From: Paracoccaceae bacterium | Lineage (GTDB): Bacteria; Pseudomonadota; Alphaproteobacteria; Rhodobacterales; Rhodobacteraceae | Reading direction: 5' to 3' | Assembly (NCBI GenBank): GCA_026984895.1 | Contig: JALSRF010000047.1 | Span: forward strand, 1 to 5,172 | Length of the DNA: 5,172 nt | Part shown: in pieces, positions 1-4,888 of the stretch | How the letters are laid out: every line of letters starts with the position of its first letter | Position numbering within the stretch: position 1 is the stretch's first letter | Made by a program: the position numbers and the translations under genes | The notes under the pieces: model-generated | Seen by the model: only the letters and a program-made list of their open reading frames with translations | Told to the model about the DNA's origin: nothing | The model's database searches: none

Positions 1-42
1 CGCCCCGAACCGGAAATCTTCCTGCACGTCGAGCCGCGCTGA
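1..42 (+). CDS. C-terminal end of an unidentified protein (partial, cut by window start)
   Basis: Frame 1 is open from the first base and reads R-P-E-P-E-I-F-L-H-V-E-P-R before a TGA stop at 40-42. Thirteen residues are too few to assign a family, and I do not recognise the tail. Codon third positions are mostly G or C, as in the genes of the window, but so short an open stretch could arise by chance. If real, the gene is convergent with tig and ends about 560 bp from the tig stop. No clear U-tract terminator follows it; the best nearby hairpin is the GC-only one at 150-167. Confidence 0.4.
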   Translation, partial: RPEPEIFLHVEPR

Positions 43-339
43 AATCCGCCGGCACGCATTGCACACCACGCCACACCACACCGCGCCAGGCCACACCACG
101 CCAGGCCACACCATGGCTGGCCGGGCCACGCGACACCGCATTCCGCCGGCCCGGGCGGCAGCCCGGGGATCCGCCAGGCCCAGCGGCCCGACACCATGCT
201 CCGCCGCGCCCCGAAGCGCAGCGCGCGCCGGCCTGCCGAACGCAACGGCCCCCGCCTCTTCTTCTGTCCCGAAATATCCCCGCCGGAGGCACCGCGGCGC
301 GGGCACGGCCCGCGGCGCAATCCCCGGACCTGACCCCAG
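43..339. other. Gene-free spacer with a pentamer repeat and a GC hairpin
   Basis: I see no credible gene here. The one long open frame on the + strand (from 59) reads as low-complexity His/Thr/Pro, then Arg/Ala/Pro, because it translates the short repeat at 61-130. It has no ribosome binding site and no domain. At 150-167 there is a perfect 7-bp stem (CCCGGGC / GCCCGGG) with a GGCA loop. It lacks a T run, so it would at best be a weak or factor-dependent transcription end for the gene ending at 42. Confidence 0.6.
61..130. repeat. Degenerate pentanucleotide (CCRNN-like) tandem repeat
   Basis: Read in steps of five from 61, the sequence is GCACA, CCACG, CCACA, CCACA, CCGCG, CCAGG, CCACA, CCACG, CCAGG, CCACA, CCATG, GCTGG, CCGGG, CCACG. 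Most units start CCA. A higher-order 15-bp unit (CCACA CCACG CCAGG) is visible at 91-105 and partly at 106-120. It lies just after the stop of the upstream gene and is best read as slippage-derived, non-coding repeat DNA. Confidence 0.7.
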
Positions 340-371
340 AGGGTCAGGACCCATTCATCCTGCATCACTGG
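340..371 (+). repeat. Left terminal inverted repeat
   Basis: It begins AGGGTCAGGACCCATTCA and runs to CACTGG at 366-371. It differs from the reverse complement of 573-604 at three places only: repeat positions 7 (A here, G there), 25 (A/G) and 26 (T/C). The outer end is itself a small palindrome (GGGTC-AG-GACCC). Confidence 0.75.
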
Positions 372-476
372 CGCTGATCCGGCGAAATGACAGCGGTTTG
401 GCGCGCGCCGGGAATGGTGGCCCCATTTGCAAGCGCGCCGAGACGCTGGGACGAAGCCAGATCGGCGTCCTTCGGA

Positions 477-572
477 TTTGACGGATTTTCCCGCTGACTG
501 CGTTGCAGAGCTTTGAAAATCAGCCAGATTGACCTGCGCCCCGCGCCTGGTCACCGAAAAAAATCTGTCAAA
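477..572. repeat. Nested inverted repeat TTTGACrGATTTT inside the element
   Basis: TTTGACGGATTTT at 477-489 pairs with AAAATCTGTCAAA at 560-572, at 12 of 13 positions, leaving a loop of 70 bases. The right arm directly touches the right terminal repeat, so it could be part of an extended element end with a second internal copy. In tig transcripts that read past the stop it could fold as a long hairpin. Confidence 0.5.
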
Positions 573-604
573 CCAGTGGCGCAGGATGAATGGGTCCCGA
601 CCCT
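573..604 (-). repeat. Right terminal inverted repeat, overlapping the tig stop codon
   Basis: On the - strand it begins AGGGTCGGGACCCATTCA and ends CACTGG. The first two bases of the repeat (AG) are the last two bases of the tig TAG stop. A second, nested inverted repeat (TTTGACAGATTTT on the - strand, 560-572) abuts it on the inside. Confidence 0.75.
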
Positions 605-1934
605 AGTCCTTGTCCAGCGCTTCCAGCGCCTTTTCCAGCGCGTCCTTTTTCACCGTCTTTTCGGTCACGTCCGCCTGTTCCAGGATGTGGTCCACGACCT
701 TGTCTTCGAACAGCGGCGCCTGAATTTGCTGGCGCATCTGCGGGTTCTGCTGCACGAAATCGAAGAATTCCTTTTCCTGCCCCGGATACTGACGCGCCTG
801 CGCCATGACCGCGTTGGTCATTTCGGCATCGCTGACCTCGATCCCGGCATTGCGCCCGATCTCTGCCAGCAGCAGACCAAGGCGCACCCGGCGTTCGCCA
901 AGGGCGCGGTGTTCGTCCGTCGTCTCGATCTCGGCGTGATCGTGGCCCTTCTCTTCGGGATGTTCCTCGTGCCAGAGCTGATGCGCGATCTGCCCGGCTT
1001 CCGCGTCCACCAGACTGGGCGGCAGCTCGAAGCTGACCAGGTCGTCAAGCTGGTCGAGAAGCTTGCGCTTGATCACCTGGCGCGCGGCCTGGGCATATTC
1101 GGTTTCCAGCCGCTCGGAAATCTGGCGTTTCAGGTCGTCCAGGTTCTCGGCGCCGTACTTGCTGGCGAACGCGTCGTCGATTTCGGCCGCCACCGGTTCT
1201 TTCACCGCCTTGATCGTGCAGGCAAAGACCGCGTCCTTTCCGGCCAGGTGTTCGGCCCCGTATTCGGCCGGGAAGGTGACCTTCACATCCAGTTCGTCGC
1301 CCGCCCTGGCCCCGACAAGCTGATCCTCGAAACCGGGAATGAAGCTGCCCGAGCCGAGAACCAGCGGATAGTCCTGCGCGGCGCCGCCCTCGAAGGCTTC
1401 GCCATCGACCTTGCCAAGAAAGTCGATCACCACCTGATCGCCCTCCCGGGCCTTCGCGCCTTTCTTGCGGTCCTTGAAGTCGGGCGCGCTTTCGGCCAGG
1501 TTCTTCAGCGCTTCCTCTACCGACGCATCGTCCGCCTTCACCACCAGTTTTTCCAGCTTGATCGAAGACAGGTCCACCTCGGGCACATCGGGCAGCTTCT
1601 CATAGCTCATCTCGACTTCGACGTCGTCGCCTTCCTTCCAGTCCTCGTTGGTCATCCTGACCTCGGGCTGCAGAGCGGGACGATCGCCGCTTTTCTCGAA
1701 ATGTTCGCTCATGGCGCCGTCGATGCTTTCCTGCAGCGCTTCGCCCATGACGCGCGGCCCGAACTGCTTTTTCAGCAGCGCCATCGGCACCTTGCCCTTG
1801 CGAAACCCCTTCATTTCGATCTCGGGCTGTGCCTCGGCCAGCTTCTCGGTGACCTTCGCCTCCAGTTCGCCCGCGCTCAAGGTGAAGTGATAGGCGCGTT
1901 TCAGGCCTTCGTTCAGGGTCTCTGTGACCTGCAT
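603..1934 (-). CDS. tig: Trigger factor, ribosome-associated chaperone and peptidyl-prolyl isomerase
   Basis: Trigger factor binds near the ribosome exit tunnel and holds or folds nascent chains in the cytoplasm. The 443-aa product is close to the usual 430-450. The ribosome-binding domain (about 1-115) has the signature GFRKGKVP at 43-50, the same place as in E. coli. An FKBP-type isomerase domain follows at about 163-247 (DFLGKVDGEAFEGG, then GSGSFIPGFEDQLVG, and FPAEYG at 221-226). The helical C-terminal chaperone arms run to 443. A His/Glu-rich loop at about 322-342 (WHEEHPEEKGHDHAE region) is common in related bacteria. The start is ATG at 1934, preceded by AAAGGA seven bases upstream. 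The frame stays open to 2180, but the extra 82 residues are Arg/Gly/Ala junk with no counterpart in the family. The gene is alone, without clpP-clpX-lon next to it. Its TAG stop overlaps an inverted repeat, so the last residues may be altered. Confidence 0.97.
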   Translation of the reverse strand: MQVTETLNEGLKRAYHFTLSAGELEAKVTEKLAEAQPEIEMKGFRKGKVPMALLKKQFGPRVMGEALQESIDGAMSEHFEKSGDRPALQPEVRMTNEDWKEGDDVEVEMSYEKLPDVPEVDLSSIKLEKLVVKADDASVEEALKNLAESAPDFKDRKKGAKAREGDQVVIDFLGKVDGEAFEGGAAQDYPLVLGSGSFIPGFEDQLVGARAGDELDVKVTFPAEYGAEHLAGKDAVFACTIKAVKEPVAAEIDDAFASKYGAENLDDLKRQISERLETEYAQAARQVIKRKLLDQLDDLVSFELPPSLVDAEAGQIAHQLWHEEHPEEKGHDHAEIETTDEHRALGERRVRLGLLLAEIGRNAGIEVSDAEMTNAVMAQARQYPGQEKEFFDFVQQNPQMRQQIQAPLFEDKVVDHILEQADVTEKTVKKDALEKALEALDKD

Positions 1935-2091
1935 GTCATCGTCCTTTGCTGCAAGTTCGGGGCCGCATCCGCGCGGCGCGTGTGGATCAGCCGTTCTTCT
2001 ATGGCGCGGGCCGCAAAGGCGCAAGGGGGAATGGGGCACGGCGCGCCCCGCGCAGGCCGCCCGTCCACCCCGCCCGGCGCGCCCGGCCCTG

Positions 2092-2131
2092 GCCTCCGCG
2101 CCTGCGTTCCCGCCTCCGCGCCTGCGTTCCG
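2092..2131. repeat. 20-bp tandem duplication
   Basis: GCCTCCGCGCCTGCGTTCC occurs at 2092-2110 and again at 2112-2130, each followed by one base (C, then G), giving two units of 20 bp with one difference. It lies in the non-coding, GC-rich part of the divergent spacer. It looks like a recent slippage duplication. Confidence 0.85.
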
Positions 2132-2266
2132 GCCAGATGGCGAAACGACACTGCCGCACAGGCGCGGCGCAATGGCGCACGCGGCCGGGCCGTTTTTCGG
2201 GCGGCCTGCGCGGGCGGCGCGTCGTTCTTGCGTCTTCGTGGACTGCGCCGGCTAAATGGCATGAAT

Positions 2267-2311
2267 GTTTCCATGACGTCGCCGGGATTTGCCCGGAATT
2301 TGCACGGAAAC
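2267..2311. promoter_or_regulatory. Large interrupted dyad upstream of the lipoprotein gene
   Basis: Two inverted-repeat pairs share one centre at base 2289. The inner pair is CCGGG (2282-2286) and CCCGG (2292-2296) around ATTTG. The outer pair is GTTTCC (2267-2272) and GGAAAC (2306-2311), plus TG/CA at 2274-2275 and 2303-2304. Overlapping it is a direct repeat with an 11-bp step: GGGATTTGCCCGG at 2284-2296 and GGAATTTGCACGG at 2295-2307, alike at 11 of 13 positions. An 11-bp step puts both copies on about the same face of the helix. It ends about 30 bp upstream of the candidate -35 box. It could be an operator or activator site; the regulator is unknown. Confidence 0.35.
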
Positions 2312-2341
2312 CACGGCTTTTGCGAAAATTCCCGCAACCGG

Positions 2342-2370
2342 TTTACCCGCCAATACCGATACACTATGTA
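2342..2370 (+). promoter_or_regulatory. Weak candidate promoter for the lipoprotein gene
   Basis: TTTACC (2342-2347) and TATGTA (2365-2370) are separated by 17 bases, and this pair would give a leader of about 20 nt that just includes the GAGGA at 2386-2390. The match to the sigma-70 consensus is only 4/6 and 3/6, so spacing and position carry most of the weight. Confidence 0.22.
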
Positions 2371-2395
2371 GCTGCCAAACCGCGTGAGGACCCCC

Positions 2396-3259
2396 ATGTT
2401 GACCAACCAGTTTCGTCTTGTAACCGTTCTTGCCGCTCTCGGCCTGTCTGCCTGCGGCGGGCCCGCGGTCTCGCCGCCGCTTCCCGGTCTGGGCACGAAA
2501 GTGCTCGGCAACGCGAATGTCTCGGGCAGCGTCCCGGCCAGCGGCGCGCCCGCAGGGTTCAGCGACGGCGCGGGCAATCCCATTGCGGCCCCGGCCCGCG
2601 ACACGGCGCTTGACCACCTGCGTTTCGATGCCGCCGCGACAAGTGCCGCCGACAACACCTTCGACATCATCGCCTATACCGACAACTCCAGCACCGGCTC
2701 TTCCGGTGTCACGGCAACAACCATTGGCGTTTCAAGCAATGTCGGAGGTACCGGCGCCAGCACCTTCGGCCAGGTTGCGCGCTACACCAGGTTCGGCACC
2801 TCGTTGCTGCCGACATCGGGAACGGGCACCTATTCGGGTCAGTATGTGGGCACGCTCGGCTCGCCCACCGGCACGATAAACGGCGGCTCCGGCCTGGTTG
2901 CCATCAACGGCAGCTACATTCTCAACGCCGATTTCGGCGCCAAGACCATTGGCGGCTCCATCAAGAACCGCGTCGAGGTGCTGAAAACCGGACCGGTTCC
3001 AGGCGAAACCTTCGCCAATGTCACGCTGCCGACGACCAGCATCCTGTCCGACGGCACCTTTGCCGCCAGCGGCGTCACCGGTGGCGGGCTTGACAGCGCG
3101 ACCGATACCACCTCGAACGGCAGCTACCAGGGCCTGATCGGCGGGGTCAATCCGGGCAACGGGCAAAACGGATTCCGCGCCGCGGGCACGATGTCGCTGA
3201 CCCACACCATCGGCGCCAACACCTACACCGAGCTCGGGGTCTTTTCCGGCCACCGCTGA
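2396..3259 (+). CDS. Lipoprotein with TbpB-like (transferrin-binding-protein-type) beta-barrel domain
   Basis: The 287-aa product starts with a lipoprotein signal peptide (MLTNQFRLVTVLAALGLSAC), lipobox LSAC with the acylated Cys at 20, followed by Gly-Gly and a Pro-rich linker. No Asp sits at +2, which fits sorting to the outer membrane. The rest is Gly/Ser/Thr/Asn-rich with beta-strand patterns. The stretch about 143-192 (GTYSGQYVGTL, then GSYILNADFGAKTIGGSI) and the end (GFRAAGTMSL, then ELGVFSGHR) resemble the C-terminal eight-stranded barrel of TbpB/HphA-like proteins, where a DFxxKTxxG hairpin and a terminal GVFxG are typical. The ligand is unknown; iron or heme carriers are possible but not shown. 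ATG at 2396 is chosen because GAGGA lies five bases upstream; an in-frame GTG at 2384 would precede that site. It is monocistronic, divergent from tig and convergent with nagA. No Slam translocon gene is in view. A 22-bp repeat array starts in its stop codon. Confidence 0.8.
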   Translation: MLTNQFRLVTVLAALGLSACGGPAVSPPLPGLGTKVLGNANVSGSVPASGAPAGFSDGAGNPIAAPARDTALDHLRFDAAATSAADNTFDIIAYTDNSSTGSSGVTATTIGVSSNVGGTGASTFGQVARYTRFGTSLLPTSGTGTYSGQYVGTLGSPTGTINGGSGLVAINGSYILNADFGAKTIGGSIKNRVEVLKTGPVPGETFANVTLPTTSILSDGTFAASGVTGGGLDSATDTTSNGSYQGLIGGVNPGNGQNGFRAAGTMSLTHTIGANTYTELGVFSGHR

Positions 3260-3367
3260 GGCCCGGGCAAGGCGCAACCGAGGCCCGGGCAAGGCGCAAC
3301 CGAGGCCCGGGCGAGGCACGACCGAGGCCCGACTGCGGCCCGGACGAGGCCCGGGCGAGGCCCGGCC
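3258..3367. repeat. Five tandem 22-bp repeats beginning inside a stop codon
   Basis: Units are 3258-3279, 3280-3301, 3302-3323, 3324-3345 and 3346-3367. The unit is two related 11-mers, GAGGCCCGGGC followed by AAGGCGCAACC (units 1 and 2, identical). The second half is GAGGCACGACC in unit 3 and GAGGCCCGGCC in unit 5. Unit 4 is the most diverged (GAGGCCCGACT, GCGGCCCGGAC). The first two bases, GA, belong to the lipoprotein TGA stop. Four units contain the self-complementary GCCCGGGC. The identical first two units point to recent expansion at the lipoprotein side. Confidence 0.92.
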
Positions 3368-3381
3368 CGTTCGCACCGGGC
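3365..3381 (+). terminator. Possible weak transcription end between convergent genes
   Basis: GCCCG (3365-3369) and CGGGC (3377-3381) form a 5-bp GC stem around TTCGCAC, and a CCTTT follows at 3388-3392. There is no proper T run on either strand, so an intrinsic terminator is doubtful. The GCCCGGGC palindromes of the adjacent repeats could also stall polymerase from both sides. Confidence 0.2.
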
Positions 3382-3401
3382 GGTCGGCCTTTCGTGCGGG
3401 A

Positions 3402-4622
3402 TCAGCCGCCCAGAACCGCGCAGAGCGTGCCACGCAGCGCGTATTGCGCATCCAGCACCAGCAGGTCCTCGGCCCGGCGCCCGTCGGGAACGGCCAGCGC
3501 ATCCAGCCCCATGAGGCGCGCAGGCGTCGTCACCGCCATGCGCAGCGCCGCATCGGGCGCGACCCCCAGCACGTTCACCAGCCGGGCCAGCCCCTGGGCG
3601 ATGGTGGTGTGCGCGCCGGCAAGCGCGCCTTCGGCATTGACCAGACGCCCCTCCACGACCCTGATTTCATTACCGTAAAGGCTGAACGAGTCGGGACCGC
3701 CAACGGTGGGCATGGCATCGGAGACCAGAAACGCGCGGTCGGCCACCGGGCGGGCGCGCAGGGCCAGCGCCAGCATTTCATCGGCCACATGGACGCCGTC
3801 GCAGATGAGCCCGGTCCAGGCGTCCGAGTTGATCGCCGCCCCGGTCACCCCCGGCGCGCGGCCGCGCATGGGCGACATGGCGTTGTACAGATGGGTCACG
3901 CAGCGCGCGCCCGCCGCGCGGGCCGCGCGGAACTGCTCGGCCGTGGCATCGGTGTGGCCGATCGAAACGACCGCGCCGGTTTCGGCCAGGCGCCCGATCT
4001 GATCCGGGCTGGCCGCTTCGGGGGCCAGCGTGATCATCACTGGCACGCCGGCGGCGCGCAGCCCGGCGACAACGGTCTGGGTATGGTTGTCCAGTGCGCG
4101 GATGAACCGCGCGGCATGGGTGCCCCGGCGCGCCCGGCTGATATGCGGGCCTTCCAGATGCACCCCGACAACGCCCGGCGTGCCCTGCGCCTCGATCGCG
4201 GCGGCGGCGCAGGCTTCCATCTTTTCGGGGCGGTCGGTGATCAGCGTGGGCAGCAGCGCCACTGTGCCGAAACCACGGTGCGCCGCGGCGATGCGCGCCA
4301 TGGCCTCGGCGCTGGGGGTGTTGTTGAGCAGCACGCCGCCGCCGCCGTTCACCTGCAGGTCCACGAACCCCGGCGTGAGCACGCCGGCGACATGCACGCG
4401 CGCGGCGTCCGGCCGAAGGCGCTCGGCATTCTCCAGCCGCTCGACCCGGCCGCCTCGCAGCAGGACCGCGCGCCCCGCGCGCAGGCGCTGTCCGTCGAAC
4501 AGGCGCTCCGGGCAGACCCAGAGCCCGTCCGCCCCCGCCTGCGCCGCCCCCGCCTGCGCCGCCCTGCCCGGCCGGTCCGCGCCCGGCTGGTGCGCGCCGC
4601 CCGACCCTGCCTTGTTGCTCAT
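3402..4622 (-). CDS. nagA: N-acetylglucosamine-6-phosphate deacetylase
   Basis: NagA hydrolyses N-acetylglucosamine 6-phosphate to glucosamine 6-phosphate and acetate in the cytoplasm, in amino-sugar and peptidoglycan recycling. It is an amidohydrolase-superfamily TIM barrel. Visible motifs in order are GFVDLQVNGGGG (85-96), HLEGPHIS with the metal-binding Glu157, GHTDA with His223, THLYNAMSP with His244, DGVHV with His278, and the catalytic Asp302 in SDAM. All key residues are present. At 406 aa it is longer than the usual 380 or so; the excess is an N-terminal Ala/Gly/Gln-rich stretch (about 1-33) that contains a duplicated AAQAG encoded by a 15-bp repeat. ATG at 4622 is chosen because a GGGAGG site lies 7-8 bases upstream. 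The frame is open to 4745, but the added residues look non-coding. A start near residue 34 cannot be ruled out. It follows a SIS-domain gene on the same strand with a 262-bp gap, probably as one operon. Confidence 0.95.
   Translation of the reverse strand: MSNKAGSGGAHQPGADRPGRAAQAGAAQAGADGLWVCPERLFDGQRLRAGRAVLLRGGRVERLENAERLRPDAARVHVAGVLTPGFVDLQVNGGGGVLLNNTPSAEAMARIAAAHRGFGTVALLPTLITDRPEKMEACAAAAIEAQGTPGVVGVHLEGPHISRARRGTHAARFIRALDNHTQTVVAGLRAAGVPVMITLAPEAASPDQIGRLAETGAVVSIGHTDATAEQFRAARAAGARCVTHLYNAMSPMRGRAPGVTGAAINSDAWTGLICDGVHVADEMLALALRARPVADRAFLVSDAMPTVGGPDSFSLYGNEIRVVEGRLVNAEGALAGAHTTIAQGLARLVNVLGVAPDAALRMAVTTPARLMGLDALAVPDGRRAEDLLVLDAQYALRGTLCAVLGG
4531..4564. repeat. 15-bp tandem duplication inside the 5' end of nagA
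   Basis: CCCCCGCCTGCGCCG at 4532-4546 is exactly repeated at 4547-4561, and the period continues for a few bases on each side. It keeps frame (15 = 5 codons) and gives AAQAG twice in the NagA N-terminus. It marks that stretch as recently expanded and probably outside the folded enzyme. Confidence 0.85.
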
Positions 4623-4888
4623 GGCCTGCCCTCCCTCGATGACGGTGCTTCGCTCCGATCCCACGGCACCGGCGGACCCCACGGCACCGGCGGGCGCCGC
4701 CGCAACGCGCCGCCCGGCGCCAGCGCGCGGGCCTGTGCACCGCATGGGCGCCCGGCCAGGGCGCGGCGATCCGCCCGCCCCCTGCCGGGGCGCGCCGGTT
4801 CGCCGGGCAGTGTGCCGATGCCGGCCGCCGGCCGGAGCCGGTTGTCGCGCCGGGCGGTGCCGCGCGCCAGAGCGAATCGCGAGGTCAT
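4619..4888 (-). CDS. Doubtful 89-aa open frame bridging the SIS gene and nagA
   Basis: The ATG at 4888 overlaps the TGA of the SIS gene (ATGA), and the TGA at 4621-4619 overlaps the nagA ATG (again ATGA), so this frame fits the gap exactly and would be translationally coupled on both sides. The predicted product (MTSRFALARGTARRDNRLRP at the start) is rich in Arg, Pro, Gly and Ala, with no domain, signal or membrane segment that I recognise. A VPWGPPVPWD duplication comes from an 18-bp repeat. No ribosome binding site of its own is seen beyond an AAGG too far upstream. Long open frames arise easily in such GC-rich DNA. The alternative is a decayed leader, with the nagA start once fused directly to the SIS stop. 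Confidence 0.25.
   Translation of the reverse strand: MTSRFALARGTARRDNRLRPAAGIGTLPGEPARPGRGRADRRALAGRPCGAQARALAPGGALRRRPPVPWGPPVPWDRSEAPSSREGRP
4660..4693. repeat. 18-bp tandem duplication in the nagA leader
   Basis: CCCACGGCACCGGCGG at 4660-4675 is repeated exactly at 4678-4693, a step of 18 bp. It lies about 40 bp upstream of the nagA start. It looks like another slippage product in the leader; no regulatory role is evident. Confidence 0.8.

Larger units (their letters stand above)
340..604. mobile_element. MITE-like or decayed IS element bounded by 32-bp inverted repeats
   Basis: Two inverted repeats (340-371 and 573-604) match at 29 of 32 positions and enclose about 200 bp with no transposase-like open frame. 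The interior contains an AT-richer stretch (about 473-572), unlike the very GC-rich DNA to its left. The outer edge of the right repeat is inside the TAG stop of tig (603-605), so the element seems to have landed at, or replaced, the very 3' end of that gene. Target-site duplication is not convincing: only AG (338-339 and 605-606) repeats directly, which could be chance. Long terminal inverted repeats around a short non-coding core are the hallmark of MITEs. The alternative is a bidirectional transcription-end structure between convergent genes, but a 200-bp loop makes that less likely. Confidence 0.6.
1935..2395. other. Divergent intergenic region between tig and the lipoprotein gene
   Basis: No gene is supported here. 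About 1960-2255 is extremely GC-rich, and open frames in it translate to Arg/Ala/Pro-rich strings without family features. It holds a 20-bp tandem duplication at 2092-2131. From about 2256 the base composition drops to a more mixed, AT-richer stretch that carries a large dyad and a weak promoter candidate for the + strand gene. For tig I found no good promoter. TTGCGC (2024-2019 on the - strand) followed by a CATAGA-like box fits poorly in both sequence and spacing. The leader of tig may therefore be long, or the promoter non-standard. Confidence 0.6.

Noticed and set aside
910..975. His/Glu-rich stretch of trigger factor as a novel metal-binding insert
   Set aside because: Similar His/acidic loops occur at this place in trigger factors of related alphaproteobacteria, as far as I recall, so it is a family trait and not an oddity of this gene.
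1997..2024. TTGCGC / CATAGA as a tig promoter on the - strand
   Set aside because: Each box matches the sigma-70 consensus at only three of six positions and the spacing is 15, so it is no better than chance in this sequence.
1935..2180. N-terminal extension of tig to the ATG at 2180
   Set aside because: The extra 82 residues are Arg/Gly/Ala low-complexity, while AAAGGA seven bases before the ATG at 1934 and the family start (MQVTETL) fix the start there.
2183..2206. Hairpin-like GGCCG / CGGCC with a T run in the loop
   Set aside because: The five Ts are in the loop and not after the stem, the stem has an internal mismatch, and no gene ends nearby, so it is not an intrinsic terminator.
513..2255. 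580-codon open frame on the + strand antisense to tig
   Set aside because: It is the complement of the tig coding frame, whose trigger factor motifs are unmistakable; its translation has no family features and no ribosome binding site.
3258..3367. CRISPR-like array
   Set aside because: The units are directly adjacent with no unique spacers, and there are no cas genes; it is a plain tandem repeat.
2732..3502. 256-codon open frame on the - strand across the lipoprotein gene and repeat array
   Set aside because: It is antisense to the lipoprotein gene and crosses the 22-bp repeats and the end of nagA; the translation is Arg/Gly/Ala-rich and unlike any protein.
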